This document shows, one piece after another, positions 35,651 to 46,899 of a stretch of DNA of 64,000 nt; the first letter of the stretch is position 1; every line of letters begins with the position of its first letter. This DNA is from Grammothele lineata (taxonomy: Eukaryota; Basidiomycota; Agaricomycetes; Polyporales; Polyporaceae): contig NDFF03000070.1 in assembly GCA_002150815.3 (NCBI GenBank), positions 1-64,000 of the forward strand, given 5' to 3'. The notes beneath the pieces were generated by a model. The model was not told where the DNA came from. It ran no database searches and saw only the letters and a program-made list of their open reading frames with translations. The position numbers were made by a program, and so were the translations under genes.

Positions 35651-36243
35651 CTAGTGAGCGTGGTTCTTGTGGTGCTCTTCAGAGAAAACCAACCAGTCAG
35701 CAAACACCAAAGGTATACACAGGAAGCATATACTCACTGAGGTGCACTACATGCGTCACCAACATAAAACCAGCGCAAAACGAACCCATCAGCGACCACC
35801 CTAACCATCTCCCCGCCCCCATCCAGAACAGATTCATGAAAACGATACGCACTCTGGTAGTCGATGGTGTACCCAAGACCCATGATGCCGAGGATAGTGA
35901 AGAGCAGGGGCGCTGCAGACGCGTTCTTGCCGTTGAAGAAGCGGCCCTTGATCCCGCCCGCCGCCGTCGTTGACGCGGGGCCCTTGGGGAGCTTGGAGTA
36001 GAAGTTCACGAGAGGGCCGAGGCCACCGCCCGTGCCGGAGGACTGTGGGGGGAGCGAAAGGACACCGCGTCAGCGTGCATGCTGGCAGAGAACGAGACCA
36101 ACAGAGCGAGTGAAAGGGAGGAGCTCCCTCCTTCCCCGGCGGTAGGGCGTTGAGAACGGGACGAGACTCACGAGCACGGAGGGAGTGGCGATCTTGGGCG
36201 GGACGAGACCGCCGAGCTGACGGCGAATGAGAGATGGCTGCAT
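35651..36243 (-). CDS. ATP17: Mitochondrial F1Fo ATP synthase subunit f
   Basis: Three exons (36243-36172, 36042-35853, 35676-35651) close to 95 aa. The subunit sits in the Fo part of complex V in the inner mitochondrial membrane and helps in assembly and dimer contacts. The N-terminus LGGLVPPKIATPS and the signature VNFYSKLPKGPA are characteristic of fungal subunit f. A single hydrophobic helix (AAPLLFTILGIMGLGYTIDY) follows, and the C-terminus KHHKNHAH is the usual His-rich end. The last coding exon is only 26 nt. The junction between exons 2 and 3 could include another tiny exon, because some homologues have a few more residues there. The upstream 975 bp are shared with the divergent sulfatase gene. 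Confidence 0.9.
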
Positions 36244-37218
36244 GTTTTGGACGCGACCCGGCGTACGAGACCAGAGGACGGAGGATGGATGGAGCCCTCG
36301 CGCGAGCTCGCCGCCGTGTCGATGCCCCCAGCACGTGTCCCGCAAACTTCCGATTCCGGCCCCGGGAGCGCCCACGCTCTCTTGAGGCGCCTACGCGTGG
36401 GACTTGGTCATGCATGTCGGCCGCTCTCTTCTATGCACCCGCATGTACAGATATTGGGAATTCGTACCAATCTAGGTGACGTCGAGCCCCAGTAGCTGAT
36501 TGCAGTGGTGGCAGTCACCACGGTGTTTGAGCAATTTTCCGACGCTGGACGCTACTTATCGTGCACCTTCATGCAGTGGTACTCACGGTTTGGGGGAGAC
36601 GAAGAAGCTTGCCTTTACCATGAAGTAAGCTACATGCGTACAATGTTCGCGTCCTACACATATCCCCAAATAATCATAGGAAAGCGCAAGGATCATGCCA
36701 GGAGCCGAAAGACGCCTCCACCCGGAACCTGAGTCCTTCGCCGAATGATCTACCGTACGGCCCGGACGTTCGAAGACAAGGCCAACGCCGGGTGAATACG
36801 TCAGGAATTACTACCACACCAGCTCTCAACTCCTTCCGAACCCTCTGAGAAACTCGAGCGATGCGTCGATTGATCCGTGGTCAAGCCTGCAACTCCGCGG
36901 GTGGTGGTAAGTCATGCTAGTTACTCATCGCCTCCCGGGTGCATTCTACGAACTTCCCTCTAACACGCGCTTCAGCACACGGCCGCATTTCCACCGATAG
37001 CATCACTGCCGTGACTGCTGGTTCATTTGAAGAACCATGCCCCGGATGCATACACGATGGTTCGCCGAACAACCTAAAATCAGATGGTCCGGCTGTCCAC
37101 ATCCGCACCATGAACGAACTCATGTCTGCCTGGAGCAGCATACATAAGGCCGTTTTCTCGCGACGTGTCTGTCAGTACATCCACACACACTCTCCCTTCC
37201 CTTAGCGGCTGTGTTTCG
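36244..37218. other. Divergent promoter region
   Basis: This region lies between the ATP17 and sulfatase starts, which are transcribed away from each other. No gene is recognised. Confidence 0.5.
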
Positions 37219-39268
37219 ATGGTTTTTCTCCGTGATATCCTCCTCGGGCTCGTCTTCGCGTCCGTGCTGCCGCATGCGGTGTCGGGACACTACAATCATG
37301 TCCCTCATGCACAGTCCAGAGCCGACAGCAGCCAGCCGAACTTCATCTTCATCATCACTGACGATCAAGATCTGCTCCTCAATTCTCTCGAATACCAGCC
37401 ACAGGTCCAAAAACATTTCGGCGACCAGGGCACGTTCTTCTCCAAACACTTCTGCACCGTGTCACTGTGCTGCCCCTCCCGAGTATCGCTTTTGACGGGC
37501 AAGGCTGCGCACAACACGAACGTCACGAGCGTTTCCCCGCCGTACGGTTAGTACTTTTGAATTTCTCTTGCACCTCGTGCAGAGGTTGACAGATGGACGA
37601 TCTAGGTGGCTACACGCAATTCGCTAAGAACGGTCTGAACAGCGCGTACCTCCCGATCTGGCTCCAAGAAGCTGGCTACAACACGTACTATGCAGGAAAG
37701 CTCATGAATGGACTCTCCGTGGACACGTACAATTCGCCGTCTCCCGCAGGATGGAATGGAAGTGACTGTATGTGCAGGCGTCTTTTACTCTACGCTTGTC
37801 TGATCGTTTGTCGCTAGTCCTCATCGATCCGGGGACCTACTGGTACTACAACGCGACCATGACGAAGAACGGTGGGGCGCCAGAGCTCAAGACCGGTCAG
37901 TATTCTACAGACGTCGTCGCGAATACGTCTCTCGACTTCCTCGAGGAGGCCATCGCGGCCGGCGGACCTTTCTTCCTTGGCATCGCTCCGGTAGGCCCTC
38001 ACGCGCAGATGACGGCCATTAATCCCGAGGTCTTTGAACTACCTGTACCGGCCGTGAGGCACCAGGATATGTTCCAGGACTTGGATGCGCCTCGTACGCC
38101 TAGCTTCAACACACAAAGGGTGAGAGCATCCGACAGTCTTCTTGGAAAGTTTCACCAAGCTAAACTTACCGCGTGGCAGGACGGCGCAGTCGCCTGGATC
38201 GCCGACCTCCCCTCGCTCAACAGCACCGAAGTCGACTACATCGACCAATTCTACCGCGCCCGCATCCAAACGCTCCAAGCCGTCGACGACCTCGTCGACT
38301 CCATCGTCACCCGCCTCGAGTCCTCGCACGCCTCCGTCCTCGCGAACACCTATCTCATCTACACCGCCGACAACGGCTTCCACCTCGGGCAGCACCGCCT
38401 CCCGCCCGGCAAGTCGTGCAACGTCGAGGAAGACATCAACGTCCCCTTCTTCATGCGCGGCCCGGGCGTCGCCGCGGGCGCGGTCTTCGACGCGCCGACG
38501 ACGCACACGGACATCGTGCCCACGCTCTTCGCGCTCGCGGGCATCCCGCTCCGCGAGGACTTTGACGGCGAGGTCATGCCGGTGACGCAGGAGATGCAGG
38601 CGGCGGGGAACGCGCGCGCGGAGCATATTAACGTGGAGTACTGGGGCGGCGCCGCTTTCGAGAGCACCCTTCCCGAGTGGGTCTTGAACGGTGCGTGTCT
38701 TCTCTATTAGCAAACACGACACGTATGTTGCCCCAATACGCTCGCTCACTGATACGTGCAGGCGTCCTTAACAACACCTACAAGCACGTTCGCGTCCTCG
38801 CCGACGCGTACAACGTCTCGTACACCGTCTGGTGCGGCAACGAGCACGAGCTGTACGACCTCCAGGTACGTTCTCCCTTACCCTCGACTCCGCAACCTCC
38901 CTCCCAAGCCGACCTCCCCGCGCTCGCAGACAGACCCATACCAAAACACCAACCTCTACGGCCGAAACGGAACCGTCTCGGGGTACGACATCACAAAGCT
39001 CTCCGCGCGCCTCGACGCGCTCATCCTCACGCTCAAAGCGTGCAAAGGTAGCGTATGCGTGCGCCCGTGGGAGACGCTCCACCCGCAGGGGAACGTGCAC
39101 GACCTCGCGGACGCGATGGACCCCGAGTACGACGACTTCTACCTCGAGCAACAGCTCAAGGTCACGTTCTCGGCGTGCGAGCAGGGGTATATCGTCGCTG
39201 CGGAGGGCGCGATGGCGCCGCTGCCGTACAACGGAACTGACGCGACGGCGCAGAGGCGTGAGTTGTGA
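37219..39268 (+). CDS. Secreted sulfatase (arylsulfatase family)
   Basis: Six exons (37219-37546, 37606-37767, 37818-38119, 38180-38690, 38762-38865, 38930-39268) close to 581 aa. A signal peptide (VFLRDILLGLVFASVLPHAV) is followed by the sulfatase domain. NFIFIITDDQD provides the first metal-binding Asp pair. SLCCPSRVSLLTG contains the C-x-P-x-R site whose Cys is normally converted to formylglycine. YAGKLMNG, APVGPHAQM and YTADNGFHLGQH supply the other active-site and metal residues. N-glycosylation sequons are numerous. The protein should hydrolyse sulfate esters outside the cell or in the secretory path; the substrate is unknown. The intron at 38120-38179 contains no in-frame stop, so its retention would add 20 residues. 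All catalytic residues appear intact. Confidence 0.93.
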
Positions 39269-39566
39269 AGGTGGATGAGCATCTCCCGCAAACTTGTGTG
39301 ATCGTTCTATAGAGTCGTATCCCCGGGCATTAATGATGTGTGACAGAAGTCTCTAGTTGCGCAGATGTACATGTAATGCAGCGATAGAGTGGAATCTACT
39401 AATACAGATGCGACGACCCAGAGATGTTGAACGTCTGGGAGGGCCGGATTATGTTGAATACCCGACAACCTATTTTACCTCCTCGAGTCCTAACCAAACA
39501 CCCCACGCCCATCCCTCGACGACGTATTATGATACAAAGCACACATCAGACCAACGCGCCCCGCGC

Positions 39567-41420
39567 TCAATCGTCCTCCTCGATACCCGCCGGGCGGACG
39601 AGCGTCGACACATCGACACCAGGGAGGGGCCACCTGCGCGCGAACTCCCTCACCTCACGGCGGAGGTCCGCGACCTGCGCCGCGCCAGTCTTGCCCTCCT
39701 GAGGCGTCGTCGCGACGCGCACGAAGTCCTTGAGCATCTTGCTCCCCGCCTCCTTCTGCAGCACGAGCGCGAGCTGCACCGCGCGGTGGAGGAAGCCCGC
39801 GACGACCTTCATGTCCGCCTCGAGCATGTCGCGCGATGTGAGCGCGGCCGTCCCGAGCCGGATGCCGCCCGGCACCTGCGCGGACGCGTCCCCGGACACG
39901 GCGTTTTCTGCGGAGGAGCGGAACCGCGGTGAGCCGTTCCGTACGCGAGGCGGAGATAAGGGAAGAGTTATGACGTACTGTTGATGGTAATGCCGACGAG
40001 GTCGCAGAGCTTCTCGAGCTTGCTACCAGTCAGGCCCAGCGGACGAAGGTCCCAGAGGACGAGGTGGTTCTCCGTGCCCGAAGTCTGGAGCTTGTAGCCA
40101 TTCGCGACGAGCTCCTGGCCGAGAGTCGACGCGTTCGCAATGACCTGCTTAGCGTACGCCTTCCACGTGGGCTGGCACGCCTGGAGGAGGGCAGTCGCGA
40201 TACCCGCGATGGTCTATGAAAGAGTCATGTCATCAGCCGAGTGCATGAGCATGAGTGGGGTAATCGTACGTTGTTGTGAGGGCCACCCTGGCATGCGGGG
40301 AAGACAGCCTCGTTCACCCGCTTCTCGAGGTCCTTCGCCTTCTCGTTATCCTTGCGGAAGAAGATGAGACCAGCGCGGGGGCCACGGAGGGTCTTGTGTG
40401 TCGTGGTGGTGACGACATCACAGTATTGGAAGGGGTCCGCGAGCTCACCAGCAGCGACGAGACCGCTGGTGTGGGCAATGTCGGCCATAAGGAACGCGCC
40501 GTGCTCGTCCGCGGTTTCCCGGAGGGACTTGTAGTCCCAGTCACGAGGGTACGCAGACGCACCGCAGATAATGAGACGCGGCTTGTAGATCTTCGCGAGC
40601 TCCTTCAGGCGGGAGTAGTCGATGAGCTGGGTGGCGGGGTCAAGACCATAAGGAAGGGACTGGAAGTAGATGGACGACGCAGTCATCTTCTTCTTGGCGG
40701 TCTACATTGAACAAACTTCAGAAATAGGAATCCGGCGAATCTGATGGGAGACGACATACGTAGTACCCGTGCGTCAAGTGGCCACCATCCGGGAGGCCGA
40801 GACCCATAAGACGGTCCTGAGGCGAGATGAGCGCGGTGAGCGCGGCGAAGCTACACGATTCATCAGCCATGAGCAATACTCCGGTAGGCATTCCACAGCT
40901 TAACGTACTTCGCGGTCTACATGCGCTATCATGTCAGCAAATTTCGGACGACGGCATGCAAGCGAGATTTACGTACACTGCCGGAGTAGGGCTGCACGTT
41001 GACACCCCACTTGGCGGGATCGAGGTGGAAGGCCTGGAGGGCGCGCTTCTGGCAGAGGATCTCGAGCTCGTCGACGTACTCATTGCCGCCGTAGTACCGC
41101 GCGTTAGGGAGACCCTCCGAGTACTTGTTGGTGAGGATGGAGCCGTTGGCCTCCATCGTCGCCCTGCTCGTCAAGTTCTGCGCGTGCGGCGATAAGAGTC
41201 GACGCTAGGAGGCACACAAAAAGACGACGCACCTCGGACGCGATGAGCTCAAGGCCCGAGAACTGCCTCCATGTCTCCTTGTCGATGATGTTCTGCACCT
41301 CGGGGTCGACCTCCGCGAGGGGAGCGTAAAGCACCTTGTTCTGCAGACATAGGTAGGTCAGGGGTAAGTCGAGGCGAGAGAAACAGGCGGAAAACGCACG
41401 AATTCGGTGGTAGATGCCAT
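39567..41420 (-). CDS. SHM2: Serine hydroxymethyltransferase
   Basis: Eight exons (41420-41400, 41340-41233, 41177-40977, 40916-40909, 40850-40760, 40701-40270, 40213-39979, 39907-39567) close to 478 aa, the normal size of the cytosolic enzyme. It is a PLP enzyme (EC 2.1.2.1) interconverting serine and glycine with tetrahydrofolate in one-carbon metabolism. Motifs include [59 protein letters not shown], and [14 protein letters not shown] with the Schiff-base Lys. No mitochondrial presequence is seen, so the cytosolic form is likely. The fourth exon is a microexon of only 8 nt, needed to encode the conserved S-T-A-N-F. The gene converges with the sulfatase gene 300 bp away. Confidence 0.97.
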
Positions 41421-42248
41421 CGTCCTGTAGAGCGGGGACCGGAGGAGAGGAGAAGCGCGGATGGGGCGAGAGAGGAGGCGGAGCATTGAAAAAAAATGGG
41501 GGCGCTGGTGCTATAAAGCAAGTCAAAATGGCCGTCTTGAATGATTCGTTAACAGAACGGGTCACGTGGGCTTACGTCTTGACTCGATCTCGCGTCCAGA
41601 TGGCGCCCGGAAGACGTCTTCCTCGCCCCACGACTTGCTCACGCCGACGTTTAGCCCTCCTCGTGCCTTCCTTTGGCATTTCTCGGGACCTATGGATCGT
41701 CGCTCTTAGTGGTCTGAGTTTGGTTCACTCTGCTGCATCGACCCATGGCCACCCTTTCCGGCGCCGCGGCTTCCAGCCCTTCAGTGCATCTGCTTATAAT
41801 GAAGTTTATGCCGCGCGCTCCGACCTTCCTTCAATCTTACGTGGTCGGCCTGACTTCTCAGTCATTCCGTGGCGAGGACCTTGAGCGCATAGGAAGAGTG
41901 CCTATGATAGTCCGTATGTCACCGTTGCTACACAAGCGAAAGTCCTTTATGTACACTCAAAGTGTCGCAACGCGAGCCTCCTCATCTCGTGATGCCAGGA
42001 CGTTCTAGGAAATTTCATTCGCTCCTCGCAACAATCACAGCTCTTTCATACGGTATCTAGCACTCATAACATGATCAACCGTGACGCATGCAAAATGCCA
42101 ACGTGAACACATCTTGTAATTGTTCGACCGCGTACTCCTGGGGATATAACAAGGTGACTATCCCATCCATATAGGAGAACAGCAAAGTAAGCAAATACAA
42201 CACGCGCATTGTCATCCGCATCATAGTGTTCCTCATCAACCCTCTCCT
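41421..42248. other. Intergenic, nothing recognised
   Basis: This 0.8-kb gap holds the SHMT promoter and the 3' region of the two-PAH gene. No gene is recognised. Confidence 0.5.
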
Positions 42249-43064
42249 TCAGCGCAAAGACAAGTTGGCGTAGTTCAGCCGCTGCTTATCCTTCAACCGG
42301 TCGCTCCTCCGGTCGGGCTGCCCGACACTCTCGATCCGCGCGAGCTCCTCCCTCCGCTTCTGCTCGTCGGGGATGAACTCAACGAACTCGCGCATGAGCT
42401 CCGGGCTATCGTCCAGCAACTGCATGACCTGCCGAACCAGGGCCCCCTCCCCGAGCTTCCGACGCTCCACCAAGGACGCCGCCGACCACAGCTCGTTCGC
42501 TTCGATCGATGTGACGTCTTGCTTGCTGGCGGAGAAGAGCGCATCCATCGACGCCTCATGGAGCGTGCAAACCAGCCGGTTGTACATCTCAGGCCGGGAA
42601 GCGTAGTGCTGGCGTGCTCTGGACAGGAAGTTGAGGGAGCGCTTGAGGGCTTCCTTCCAGGCGGCGTCCACAGTGCCCCTATTGCAAGCGCCCTCCAAGC
42701 GCTTGGATACTACCTTCGGCGCCGTACCTGCAGGCATCGTGAGTGTGATACAACCAGAATCGTTGCTGATCTCGATCCGGTGTCTGTCGGGAAGGAACCT
42801 ATTGAAGTTCTGGATGAGCGCAGGGTGCTCATGGAGGAGCCTTGCGACGCGTTCCATGAGCCTAGGTGGGTCGATCCTGATAGATGGGCGGTCAGAATAA
42901 CTGTGTCGAGAATGAAGTTTCTCGTTGAGCGGCGCAACCACTCACTTTTTGCTGTCGTAGTCCCTCAGAGCGTCTATGACGTCGTTGTACACCCATGGCT
43001 CCTCTACAAACGTGAGCCTGACGACGGCCAAGTATCCGAGCGCGTCACCGGGGGCGCCGAACAT
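42249..43064 (-). CDS. Two-PAH protein, diverged SIN3 paralogue
   Basis: Two exons (43064-42946 and 42876-42249) encode 248 aa. PAH1 starts almost at the N-terminus (DALGYLAVVRLTFVEEPWVY, then LMERVARLLHEHPALIQNFN and FLPDRHRIE). PAH2 follows at about 140-235 (LNFLSRARQHYASRPEMYNR, then ALVRQVMQLLDDSPELMREF and VEFIPDE). The protein ends 30 residues after PAH2. The phase-2 intron inside PAH1 matches that in SIN3. The long N-terminal leader, PAH3 and the HDAC-interaction domain of SIN3 are absent. Compared with the copies at 55-60 kb it is strongly diverged, so it is an older duplicate, yet the frame is intact and helix-core hydrophobic residues are kept, which suggests selection (inference). 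Confidence 0.78.
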
Positions 43065-43415
43065 TTCTGACTACCGGCGAAGATACTTCAGACGGGATAG
43101 AGGAGGGCGAGAAGCGGTAAGCGCGTAGTTGTGGGATTGCTACATACGCGTATTCCTGATACTTAAGTACTGTGCAGATAACCGAGGGCCAGGAAAGTAT
43201 CCTAAAGACAATAAAGAAGACCAGGCGAACGTTCAAACGTTCAAACGCGCATGCATCATAATCAAATAAAGCACCTAACGAATACCAACAAACTCCAGAA
43301 GCCGAACATTAAACGCCGTTCATCAACACCTATCCACTTTTTCCGCGAAGATCTCGAAGTACACATGTACAAGCACAGTAGAAGCGCTCCAGGTGTGCCC
43401 CGATCGTTTCTCGGT

Positions 43416-44280
43416 TCATCCCTGCTGTACCTGCGCCACAGCACCAGCCTCCTCCATACCCGCGATCCGCTCGAGCACCTCCCGCTGCATTCCATCCGGG
43501 ACAAACGGGCACAAAGTCGCGCATAAGATCGACGCTATCCCTCAGGAAATACACGATCCGACGGACGCCCTCCGGGCGCGCAACAGGTAGCCTCGCCGCG
43601 AGATGCTGCACCGCGCGTGGCTGGAAGCTGCGAATAGAGCCTGCCGTGTCCGTGCTCCGTCGGTAGTTGACGAGCGGACCGCCCATAGCGGCCAAAAGCA
43701 GCTCGACGTACTCTTTGGGCCGGGACGCGTAGTGAAGGGAGACCTTTGCCAGGAAGTCGAGGGCGGCTTGCTTCAAAGCCTCGTAGTGCTCGCGGGCGCG
43801 GGATTGCCTTTCTGCAGCAAGATTATCGAACTCCGTGTCGATGGTGGTCTCGGTGGTCAGGATGCCGAGCTCGGAGAAGGGTATTCCGTTATAGACCCCA
43901 TAGAACGCGAAGAGCAAATTCTGGTGCTTCGTGCGTAAGATGTATCCCACACTTCTTAGCATACTATTGCGGCTGATCCTAGTTAATACGTCGTCAAAGA
44001 CAGAAACATCGTGAAGCCAAGCCAAAGGACATGAATGTGGTCACAGCGGTCGCTAGGCGGAATTGCTGTATTTTGTCCCACTATTCCTGAAGAGAGAATG
44101 CAGAGGAGGGCTAGCTACTCACACCAGGTTACTGAAGTCGTTTAAAACCATTAAGAATAATTTGTACTTCCCCGGCTGCTCCGCGAGCTTGAGTTTGACC
44201 CAGTCCATGTATATCCGCTCGTTACTAACGGTGCCAGTTGTGCTTGCTACCATCGTCGGTTCTGGGGGAGTGCGAAACAT
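43416..44280 (-). pseudogene. Frameshifted two-PAH SIN3 paralogue
   Basis: Exon 1 (44280-44123) encodes a short leader and the first half of PAH1 (YMDWVKLKLAEQPGKYKLFL). Exon 2 starts at 43978 and encodes the rest of PAH1 (MLRSVGYILRTKHQNLLFAF) and PAH2 (ALDFLAKVSLHYASRPKEYV, then VYFLRDSVDLMRDFV). Near 43507 the reading frame shifts: one extra base separates the end of PAH2 from a downstream frame that continues with the expected PDGMQREVLERIAGMEEAG and stops at 43418-43416. Read without the shift, the frame runs on to 43330 with unrelated sequence. The phase-2 intron position is again that of SIN3. PAH1 is highly diverged. It may be a decaying copy, a product with an altered C-terminus, or an assembly error. 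Confidence 0.65.
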
Positions 44281-44686
44281 CTGAATGCTTGAGCCACCGG
44301 TGGTAAAGTGCCTTGTTCAGGTAGAGGAGCGCAACAGAGAGTGATAGTGACGGTGGCTGCCATTATATAGGAGATGATTCGGTGGCACGCTTCGCTTTGC
44401 AATCGTTTCGGACGTGGCGCATTGTTCGTTTGAACCTACTTGTGTTGCTGACACGCGCCGGCGGACCACATACTTCAACAACAGTAGCATTACAGACAAT
44501 GCGCTAGGGTAACATACAAATAGCGATGGGGTACGACAGAGCATGCAACATACAGATACATAGATGACGATGCACGATGCGTGATTGACAGAGTGATGAT
44601 CCAGATGCAACAGAATGCGTTCCGGGGAAAGAATCCACGAATCCACTTGCCCAGCGTAAATAAGAAAGAAAAACAAACACAACACC
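44281..44686. other. Intergenic, nothing recognised
   Basis: This 400-bp AT-richer gap lies between the frameshifted PAH locus and the carboxylesterase 3' end. No gene is recognised. Confidence 0.5.
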
Positions 44687-46899
44687 TCACCAACGTCTCC
44701 TCGTCTCCGCCGGAGGTCCATTACACAGCTCCGCGCCGATCTTCTGGACCACAGGCAGCCCAAGGGGCGCCAGCGCCTCGCGCCACACCGCCGTGCGCCT
44801 CCTCGCGCAAAATATGCGCGCGGAGCGCTCGCCCGCCTCGCCCTCGGGCCCGAGCACGAACGCGCGGTCCGCGCGCCACGGCGCGTCCCCGTGCGCGAAC
44901 GCGAGCCAGCGCTCCTGCACCGCGTCCCGCACGCGCGCGTACGTCCAGTCGTCGACGACGGGCAGCGCCCACTCCGCGTCGTACTCGAACACGCGCGCGG
45001 TCAGGGCGTCGGAGTCGCCGGCGGCGCGAGGGAGCGGCGGGGAGGGCGGGGCGGAGGAGTCGTCCGAGTCTTCGTCGTCCGAGTAGTAGCACCCGTCTTC
45101 GCGCGGCTCCAGGTAGTAGTCGGCCATGGCGGATGGGGGGAGGGCGGGGAGGGGCACGTTGTCGAAGAGGTACATGAGGTCGACCGCGTGGTGGGGCAGG
45201 CCGCGTGAGGGGCCCTCCTGGTCGAAGACGTACCGCCAGACGCCCTGTCCGCCACGCGCGCCCCGGAGGCTCTCGGCGATCATCTCGGTGGGCCACGCGA
45301 CGCGCATGTCGTTGATGAGCTCGAGGAGGCGGTCGGGGAGCTCGTCCGCGGGCGTGTAGGTGTTGATGTCGTACAGCCGGAGGAGCGTGTTCGCCTTGTT
45401 GAGGGACTGGCAGATCGCTTGTATCCGCTTGACGGCGCTGGAGGCGGACCAGAGGGAGACGGGGAGAGACCAGAGGAGGGATTCCGCGCCGCAGTCGCCG
45501 ATGAGGACGGGTTGGTGACAGTGCGAGGGACGCGATAGCCGTACGCGTGAACGAGAGCGAGAGTGGCCGCGCAGGTGCGACGTCTTGCTCACGGGAACGT
45601 TGAAGTGATGCGACTGGCCGTTGACCTCGAGGACCATGGTGCCGCTTAACAAGCCGTCCGCGTGCGAACTGGAAGGGGTTGGAGGTTGAGGCGCTAATGA
45701 GCCGGTGAAGCCTGCGCGGAAGAAGACGCCATCGTTGACCGCGCGGAAGTTCTGGCCAAGCACGACGAGAGTTTCTGGGTCGACCTTGCGCATATCTTCG
45801 ACGGTGTGCAAACGAAGCGCCGAGGACAAGGTCTTGTTCAACTGCCAGCCGATCGAGGGCACGGTCGGAACATCGAGCTCGACTAGGGGGCTCTGGATTA
45901 TGGACCGCTGGAAGAGGGGCGCGATCTCGTTCGCGGCGGAGTGCAGGTGACAGAGGATGTCGCCAGCACCAGTCGAGTGACCGAAGAGGGTGACGTTGTG
46001 GGGGTCGCCACCGAAGGGCTGGATGAATCGATGGACCCACTCCATCGCTCGCCGCTGGTCACGAAGGCCTAGGCCGTGTGCGCATGAGCAACGCAAGGGA
46101 AAAGTCGGAAGATCGAGGCTTACCGTAGTTTCCCACGCCCTCGTCACCAGCAGCCTTGTTGTCCTCCAGCAACGCCGGGCTTGCCGCGAAGCCCAACAAG
46201 CCCAAGCGGAAGCTATACATACGTAAGGTCTCAGCCTCCGGTGCGGAGGACGTAACAGTCGCGGACCGAGAGGCGGAGGGAACACGCACTTTATCGATAC
46301 GACCACGACGGGCTTGCCACATAGGATGCTCTTCTGCACAAGCGGACCCGCGTCGTACACCCAATTCGAGCCGGAGCCCCGGTTCCCACCGCTGTCAACT
46401 GGGGGTTGGCTGAGGGGTTGCACGGCAGACGGGAGGGAGAGACGTACCCGTGAATCCAGAGCATCACCGGTAAGTGCGAGTTGGGAGTCGCGTCGGCGGG
46501 ACAGGTGATGTTGAGGTTGAGACATTCGAACTCGGATTGGGTCAAGCGCTGGTTGGGTATGCAGTCCTCGGTCAGATTGAAGAGCTCTTCCTCGTTGCTT
46601 TTGAATTTTGGTTGCGGGCAGATAGGCCTAGATACACGGTGCTAATTAGTCGCTAAGGAGGTAGGAAGTCGCGTGAGGATGACGAACCCGTAATGCGTGC
46701 AATCAGTCTGGGGCGGGTATCGTGTGACGAGTTTGGACTGGCGAAAGCGGGCGGGTATAGAGGCATACTTGATGCCGAGGTACTGGTGAACGGGCGCGTC
46801 GGGGGTCGAGACAGAGTGTACATTGCCCGTGAAAGCCGTCTTGAGGTCCTCGTGGAGGACAACGGGCTCCTGCGACTCGTCGAGGATTTTTGCAATCAT
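44687..46899 (-). CDS. Type-B carboxylesterase/lipase
   Basis: Five exons (46899-46688, 46627-46448, 46391-46290, 46212-46124, 46068-44687) close to 654 aa. It is an alpha/beta-hydrolase of the carboxylesterase type-B family. The N-terminus carries QYLGIKYASIPARF; SEFECLNLNITCP holds the first disulfide region; MLWIHGGGN forms the oxyanion hole; the nucleophile elbow reads LFGHSTGAGD, with GHSTG in place of the common GESAG. GLPHHAVDLMYLFDN supplies the catalytic His. An acidic, Ser/Pro-rich insertion (about 505-540, containing YYSDDEDSDDSS) precedes the C-terminal helices. No clear signal peptide is seen at the chosen ATG, so it may be intracellular. Between about 45,610 and 45,510 the frame carries an Arg/Ser-rich stretch that looks like an unspliced intron but has no AG acceptor in place. 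Confidence 0.85.

Noticed and set aside
38039..38749. Minus-strand frame of 236 codons
   Set aside because: Antisense to the well-supported sulfatase exons.
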